DNA of 64,000 bases from Lucinisca nassula. Its lineage: Eukaryota > Mollusca > Bivalvia > Lucinida > Lucinidae. Shown piece after piece: positions 59,501 through 64,000 of this stretch. The DNA is taken from positions 116,927,037-116,991,036 of the forward strand of contig OY757011.1 of NCBI GenBank assembly GCA_963580285.1, written 5' to 3'. Numbering within the stretch: position 1 is the first letter of the stretch; each line of letters opens with the position of its first letter. A program made the position numbers and the translations under genes. Below the pieces are notes generated by a model. It saw nothing but the letters and a program-made list of their open reading frames with translations. It did no database searches and was not told the origin of the DNA.

Positions 59501-60059
59501 AACAGTACAGTCAAGACTGCCTGTGACAAACAGATAGGTGGAAAGCGGGGGCCTGGAAGGCCCAAAATGACCTGGAAGCAGCTGACAGAAAGAGATTGCA
59601 GAGAAGGGAAGTCTCGGCTATCGATCCTCATGATAGACAGGCCTGGAGATCTGGTGTAAGATCTGCCATGTGTGCAGCAAGCCAGCTACCTGGAAGGGGG
59701 CCTACTTATGTGGACGTTGCCCCTGTACCTGCACGTTAATAAAAAATCCGTTGATGATGATAATGTTGGGAAGATATAGCGTGGGGCTGTTACATGGTTT
59801 TTTGCATCAATTTTCAGCAGAATTGTACTGTTGCAGGGATACTAAATCTTTTAATAATATACAAAAATTCAATACTTTAATTTGCAGATCACACACTGAT
59901 TCAGTGGCATCTACAGAGAGATGACAGCAGCTTTGGCCGGCCTGTCCAGAGGCTTCATGGCCATAACCATTTCGTGTCCGATGTTGTCATGTCATCAGAT
60001 GGTCAGTTTGCACTTTCGGGATCCTGGGACAAGACACTCCGGCTCTGGGATCTTACCTC
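47478..60059 (+). CDS. RACK1: RACK1, first two coding exons (gene continues right of window)
   Basis: RACK1 is a seven-bladed WD-repeat protein that binds the head of the 40S ribosomal subunit and scaffolds protein kinase C and other signalling proteins. Exon 1 (47478-47589) encodes 37 residues plus one base; exon 2 (59888-60059) completes an Asp codon and adds the end of blade 1 and most of blade 2. Conserved marks are [44 protein letters not shown] and [12 protein letters not shown]. Later exons are outside the window. Intron 1 is 12,298 bp. Compared with typical animal RACK1 the segment after SASRD is unusually divergent ([16 protein letters not shown]), so either a fast-evolving RACK1 or a paralogue is possible. 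Confidence 0.92.
47617..47703 (-). repeat. LINE-B 3' fragment 27 bp inside RACK1 intron 1
   Basis: TTGTCTGAGTCGGTCACATT and GAGTCCTTAAAACTATTTAC match the inverse of the LINE-B 3' region. Confidence 0.6.
48058..48207. mobile_element. Mini-hAT-like MITE (CAGGGGTGTAAAATT ends)
   Basis: Both ends read CAGGGGTGTAAAATT inward; the interior has ACTCGCATTTGCGAGT. A second copy lies at 62829-62992. No coding capacity. Confidence 0.7.
48661..49274. mobile_element. TA-flanked MITE nested in the hAT element
   Basis: The ends are near-perfect inverted repeats of about 30 bp starting TCGTCG(C/T)TCGGGAGTC. TA dinucleotides flank both sides, as for Tc1/mariner-type insertions. It interrupts one of the two copies of a duplicated block within the hAT element; the other copy shows the uninterrupted sequence. 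Confidence 0.75.
49883..52688 (+). mobile_element. Array element, copy 2, inverted relative to copy 1
   Basis: It starts AGCTCACCGTCAC with a terminal hairpin, then CGTCCGTCCG and a unique leader, then about 15 monomers of about 166 bp, and ends GGCCATCATGGCCCTCTTG. The 2,806 bp length differs by only 7 bp from copy 1. It lies within the hAT element in RACK1 intron 1. Open frames in it repeat the same peptide per monomer and are not genes. Confidence 0.82.
52689..53360. other. Right interior of the 5.2 kb hAT element
   Basis: AT-rich, no coding similarity seen. Confidence 0.45.
53690..53968 (-). repeat. Family-S repeat, minus-strand copy
   Basis: CATGATGCTTCCACACAGAG to GTTAAACCTCAAATCAAAC. 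Confidence 0.7.
54630..58230. repeat. Cluster of the 15 bp motif GTAGTGTCCGTAACC
   Basis: Plus-strand copies at 54630, 54805, 55171, 57513 (last base differs), 57863 and 58216; minus-strand copies at 54781 and 55514. The 54781 and 54805 copies form a 15 bp stem with a 9 nt spacer. Confidence 0.85.
55800..57325 (+). repeat. Four plus-strand copies of the family-S repeat
   Basis: Copies at about 55800-56078, 56083-56400, 56662-56950 and 57038-57325, each starting near GAGGTTTAACGTCCCCGT and ending near GCCCCGATGGGCGGGG. A duplicated stretch of about 90 bp (56405-56490, 56503-56586) lies between the second and third. Confidence 0.75.
58472..59105 (-). repeat. Two minus-strand copies of the family-S repeat
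   Basis: Copies at about 58472-58770 and 58845-59105, with the tail GTTAAGCCTCAAATCAAACA in the first. Confidence 0.7.
59307..59755 (+). pseudogene. LINE C-terminal fragment flanked by 58 bp direct repeats
   Basis: [20 protein letters not shown] and [20 protein letters not shown] are typical of the C-terminus of an RTE/L2-like protein. A GATGATGATAATG tail follows. Similar 58 bp segments lie at about 59245-59302 and 59764-59821. Confidence 0.7.
59888..60059 (+). CDS. RACK1: RACK1 exon 2
   Basis: The exon starts after AATTTGCAG and stops before GTAAGT. It is 172 nt long; with the phase-1 base from exon 1 it reads without a stop, ends with two bases of a Ser/Thr-type codon, and finishes [13 protein letters not shown]. 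Other frames across it are shadows. Confidence 0.93.
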
Positions 60060-60220
60060 GTAAGTACACAAGGCATAATCACATCAACAGATTAGGTGGG
60101 TATTTGGTGATAATATAATTGAGGGATACTTCTGCTTCATTACGCAAACATGCCTATACAAATACATTGTCACCTTTATCGCCGAAAAATTCTAAATTTT
60201 ATGATGAAAAATTGAGATAT

Positions 60221-60320
60221 TTTTCTTATTTCTGCTCCAAATATAGATTGTGGGCACATCGAGGCGGTTCTAACGAGTACCCACAATCTATATTTTAGAG
60301 CAGAAATAAGAAAAATAAGG
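60221..60320. repeat. AGAACCGCCTC foldback MITE downstream of RACK1 exon 2
   Basis: TTTCTGCTCCAAATATAGAT and its inverse flank GAGGCGGTTCTAACGAGTAC. Followed by a C-run and ACAC near 60324-60357. Confidence 0.8.
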
Positions 60321-60357
60321 TACCCCCCCCCCCCCCCCCCCCCCCACACACACACAC

Positions 60358-61106
60358 AAAAAAAAAAATGAAGAAATAAAAGCCACAACAAAAGGACAAA
60401 AGGAAAGGTTAACATGAAACTTCACCACAGTGAAGCTACAGCTGTATTGCACTGCTTAGCTATCAAATTCATGACTATCATGGGCAAAATTCATAGTCCT
60501 GGCATATCTCCGATGAAATTGTGTTCCATATTTTGGTATTTCGTCGGTAATTTTTTCCCCAATTTTGCCCAGGGGCCTTCTCACAAAATACCTGGATAAA
60601 GCCCAGGAATGGCCTCCCCAAACGACCCACATCCAAGGGGCACTGATGAGGCCTAATTGACTGAAACTAGCATTTTTTCGTTCTTATTCTATTTTTGTTG
60701 GAAAATTCTGTAAGCAAATAGTGGAGGCCCTCATCAGATGCCGCATTCTGATCTGGGCCTGCACTGTTTGCCAAGGTACCCCTTTTAATAGGGGTTTCCT
60801 GCATGCAATGGGTTAAAAGAATTTGCTAATGGTAAAGCTAATTATTAATTGGCTTTTACTGCTGATGGTATAAGAAAATCTTGTGTTTGTATTTTATGGA
60901 CTGTCTTAAGACTAAATCTATATGATTACTAGAAATTGACCCATGCAAGCACAGAAACTGACCCATGCAAGTTACATTAGGAAAACACGCCTATACAAAT
61001 ACATTGTAAATGTTAACGCCAAAAAAAGAAAAAAAAATTAAGATGAAAAATTGTGATAGCCTTTGGATCAAAAATGAACCCCTTGGGTTCAACTGATGTA
61101 CAACTA
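60358..61106. other. RACK1 intron 2 sequence
   Basis: Apart from a half foldback at about 60719-60775, nothing is recognised; no RACK1 exon 3 (expected FVGHTKDVLSVAF-like) was found up to the window end. Confidence 0.5.
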
Positions 61107-62526
61107 CACCTCAACCTCGTTATAACACGGAACTCCGGGTCCAAACAACGGACCGTGTTAGTTAACCGAATCGTGTTATAAACGCCGACCGTATTTGTCA
61201 CAGATCAACCATTGACACAATGGTGATCAATAGTTTCCCAAACATGATGATGTGCGGTCCGGTAAATGGCCGTATTTCCCGATTAAAATGTGTTTAGAAC
61301 TAATCAATGGCAGTAAATTCCATGGCCCATCAAGTCAAACAAGTCACTTTAATCGAAACCAGCTGATAAACCATGTTTTATATCCAGAAATCGTCCGATC
61401 TGACAGCGAGTATGACCCCATTTTGATAGCTGGCTCCCGGCTGACTTTGTTGTAACTGATCGTCCGGAACCGTACCGAACTACAGTACTGTTAATACATT
61501 TCAATGGTGAAATTACCGGGTAGGGTTCGGAACCGGACAATGGTCAACGCTTAGAAGAAATTGGAATTACTTCCCTTGAAATGTCTAACCCTAAATATTT
61601 TAGCCATATGAAACGAATTTTAAAGGCCCACATGGTATTTGAATGAATTTTTTAGCGCGGAAATCGATCTTGAATATGTTTTATCATTTGCTTTTAAGCT
61701 GGAATAAATTTGACTTTTTTTTACATGCGTCTCTAGAAAATTTTATTGCAGTTGACCGATCACATCGTCTGCATTACCGGCCCCGATAGCTCAGTTGATA
61801 GAGTGTCTGCTCCGGGGAACGGGAGGTCTCGGGTTCGAGCCGCGACATACCAAAGTCGGCAAAAATGGTACTAGCTGCTCCTCGCTTGGCACTCAGATTT
61901 ACGGGGTAGAGCTAGGACTGGTCGATCCAGTGTCAGAATAATGTGACTGGGTGTGGTATCATGTAATGTGTCTGGGACATGATACTTCAGTGAGGCAGCA
62001 CTATAAACGTGAGCATTGAGCTCCCTGTCGCAACCAGACACCGTCGTGATATGACTGAAAATTGTTGAAAGCGACGTTAAACCCGAATTCACACACACAC
62101 ACATCGTCTGCATCGATGTTTAAAATTTCTGCTGAGCAGTGATCCTTAACAGAGCGTGATAAATATTTTTTTACGGTTGCGTAACTGAATTCTTTAATAT
62201 CTTTATCTCACCAAGCCAACACTTCTGATTGTGCCGATGGCAGCTCATGTTTATCATGCGTGTCAAGCTAAACGAGTTTATATACTGTATATTCAACTCT
62301 GCGGGAGGCCTGCAATAAATATAAAAAAATACGTTATAAACCGTGTGAGCTACCGTATTACCGCTGTCAAAAGTGAGAGGAAAATAAAGTTGTCGTGCTT
62401 AAAACCTGATACAATCCATGGATAATATTTATAAATGTTGGTTGGGGAAAATTTGGGGTCCAAACCAAAACCGTGTTATATCCGAATTCGTGCTGTAACG
62501 AATCGTGCTATAACGAGGTCCGGGTG
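61107..62526. mobile_element. Pogo-like non-autonomous element, TA-flanked
   Basis: Ends read CACCTCAACCTCGTTATAAC and, inverted, CACCCGGACCTCGTTATAGC, with TA at 61105-61106 and 62527-62528. ACCTCGTTATAAC-type ends are characteristic of pogo/Tigger relatives. No transposase; a SINE is nested at 61775-62099. Confidence 0.75.
61775..62099 (+). mobile_element. tRNA-derived SINE with 14 bp duplication and (CA)n tail
   Basis: CACATCGTCTGCAT lies at 61761-61774 and 62100-62113. The head has GATAGCTCAGTTGATAGAG and GGTTCGAGC; the body ends GCGACGTTAAACCCG and ACACAC. It is nested in a pogo-like element. A truncated relative is at about 14455-14592 on the minus strand. Confidence 0.82.
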
Positions 62527-62828
62527 TATTGACAATAGACAAAAAGGAAAACCTTTAAAAGACGTTCTTTTCTGAAACCAGAATGCCAAGAGCTTTGATA
62601 TTTGGTATGGAGCTTCGTCTAGTGGACCTCGACCAAGACTGTTAAATCATAGCCTTTTGACCAAAAATTGGCTCTGCCCCAGGGCCCAGGTTTTACACAG
62701 ACATATAGGGATAATCTTTAGATATCTTCTTTCTGAAACCAGAAGTCCCAGGTCTTTGATATATGATATGAAGCTTCATCTAGAGGAACTCTACGAAGTT
62801 TAATAATCGTCTTTTCTGAAAGCAGAAG

Positions 62829-62992
62829 CAGAGGTGTAAAATTTCCCTGAAACTTACTCGCCCTTATCGTCTGAACTTTTCATTTAGGTGCTAAAAATGA
62901 AGAAAAAGTAAGGTCAATTTTGAAAACCTTACTCTCCCTGCTTTAAAACTTACTCGCAAATGCGAGCGGACGAGTGGAATTTTACACCCCTG
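62829..62992. mobile_element. Mini-hAT-like MITE, second copy
   Basis: Ends CAGAGGTGTAAAATTTCC and, inverted, CAGGGGTGTAAAATTCC; the interior matches the first copy. Confidence 0.7.
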
Positions 62993-63131
62993 AGAAGCTT
63001 CATCTAGTGGACTTCTACCAAGGTTTTTAAATTATAGCCTTGGGGCCAAAAATGACCCCACTCGGGGTTTCAACTGATGTACAACTTTATTGACAACCCT
63101 GGATCTATGAAGATATTTTATATCAATCAGG

Positions 63132-63343
63132 TTAACCCTTATCTTGCTGTTCACGACAACCCCAATCTTTACAAACAGTGTAGATCTAGATCAGATGGCT
63201 TCTGAAGAAGCCATCTGATCAGGATCTACACTGTTTGGATTTTAGTTTATGAAATTGTAGCAATAAATTACATCAAGTAATTTGATTGGTTGATAGACAG
63301 AAATGGATGTGGCTTAAATGAATATCAGCAAGATAAGGGTTAA
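63132..63343. repeat. Foldback family copy 5
   Basis: Best preserved ends: TTAACCCTTATCTTGCTG and the exact inverse. Confidence 0.85.
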
Positions 63344-63455
63344 CAGACATGTCTTGTCTTTCTTCATTTTTCTTTTCCCAAACATCGCTAATGGTTATCT
63401 GATCCACCTGTTCCACAGCTGAGCGATACAGTGCCATCTTGGCCCTCTTTGTTTT

Positions 63456-63618
63456 AGCTCACCTGAGCCAAAGGCTCAAGCTGAGCTTACCGCTTTGTCG
63501 ATTGTGCATTGTGAATCTGTCCCCACTTACTTTAAAGAGATCTAAACCGATGAAGAATTGTGAAATAATTTTACAATATGCATCAGGTGAGAGATCCAGG
63601 GCCATCATGGCCCTCTTG
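63456..63618 (+). repeat. Array-free short derivative of the array element
   Basis: The 163 bp copy has the same ends (AGCTCACC and GGCCCTCTTG) but no monomer array, like a solo or deletion form. Confidence 0.65.
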
Positions 63619-64000
63619 TTTATTGTAATGGTTATATAAGACATTTAATATAAGAAACACTTAAACAACGAAGTGTGCTTATTAGTAGAGCTGAAGAAAT
63701 CCAAGAATATACTGGATTTGACCTATTTATACCAATATAAAACAATTCATTGAAAAAAAAAAATATTTTGGCCAGATATCGAGAATTTCTCTGACCAAAG
63801 TTTTGACCACATTTTAAAAAAAATTCTCGATATCTGGCCAAAATTTGACCTCTAATTAATAATTCCTGCTTGCATGTAGAGAAAGCATGCAAATATACAG
63901 TCAAGTTTAGTGTCGTAATTGTTATTCTGGATTAAGTAGCCAATTTATACTGCTTAGGTAATATCAAACTAACCACTGAATTAAAAATAGTCGTGCGTAA
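63619..64000. other. Right window edge
   Basis: An imperfect inverted repeat TTTTGGCCAGATATCGAGAA with its inverse at about 63768-63843 is present; nothing else. Confidence 0.5.

Larger units (their letters stand above)
62540..63448 (+). repeat. Degenerate remnant of the array element
   Basis: It has decayed monomers (TTTGATATTTGGTATG, CTAGTGGAC) and a GGCCCTCTTTG end, interrupted by a mini-hAT (62829-62992) and a foldback (63132-63343). Confidence 0.65.

Noticed and set aside
60060..60220. Intronic C/D snoRNA as found in vertebrate RACK1 introns
   Set aside because: No paired C box (RTGATGA) and D box (CTGA) with closing stem was seen in the part of intron 2 inspected.
61785..61850. Possible tRNA gene
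   Set aside because: Head of a SINE: long body, (CA)n tail and 14 bp duplication.

Overview
This is a window of animal nuclear DNA, AT-rich and densely packed with transposable elements. The repeats point to a bivalve mollusc: foldback elements, long arrays of about 150-170 bp monomers ending in a GGCCCTCTTG-type terminus, tRNA-derived SINEs, Penelope-like reverse transcriptases and several LINE types. A dreissenid mussel is my best guess, made from memory of the foldback hairpins and not tested. There are no operons, rRNA genes or CRISPR arrays.

I can support two host genes, each seen only in part. The first, on the minus strand, is the catalytic subunit of protein phosphatase 2A (PPP2CA/mts type): exon 1 at 14661-14765, exon 2 at 2735-2944 and exon 3 at 1059-1232. 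Together they give 163 codons, all joined in phase 0, and the remaining exons lie left of the window. The second, on the plus strand, is RACK1 (receptor for activated C kinase 1): exon 1 at 47478-47589 and exon 2 at 59888-60059, with the rest right of the window. In both genes intron 1 is huge (11.7 kb and 12.3 kb) and filled with nested transposons.

Layout. 1-5 kb: PPP2CA exons 3 and 2 with several foldback elements. 5.1-11.1 kb (PPP2CA intron 1): a tandem array split by a hAT element, a 2.8 kb array element inside a small terminal-repeat element, and a second hAT-like MITE. 11-14.6 kb: mostly unassigned, with a LINE remnant and two SINEs. 14.66-15.1 kb: PPP2CA exon 1 and a promoter with a full CRE. 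15.2-22.9 kb: a LINE graveyard with clean later insertions. 23.1-26.2 kb: a decayed Ty3/gypsy element. 26.6-30.05 kb: a nearly intact pogo-like DNA transposon with a spliced transposase, sitting inside a Penelope-like element. 30-38.3 kb: Penelope-like copies joined to a recurring block of about 500 bp, which I interpret as their 3' end. 38.4-42 kb: two more tandem arrays. 43-47.2 kb: LINE pieces and an unusual 1.57 kb ORF-bearing retroposon with a hairpin-rich 3' region. 47.3-60.1 kb: RACK1, whose intron 1 holds a 5.2 kb hAT element, an inverted counterpart of the 2.8 kb array element, eight copies of a 300 bp repeat and a terminal-repeat element with eight copies of GTAGTGTCCGTAACC. 60-64 kb: more foldbacks, a pogo-like element with a nested SINE, and array remnants.

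The most useful outcome is a readable nesting record. Exact target duplications or rebuilt empty sites order many insertions. Main candidates for something undescribed: the 45335-46902 retroposon, the GTAGTGTCCGTAACC cluster, and the pogo-like transposase with an intron and a C-terminal PHD-like zinc finger. All coordinates and frames were worked out by eye.
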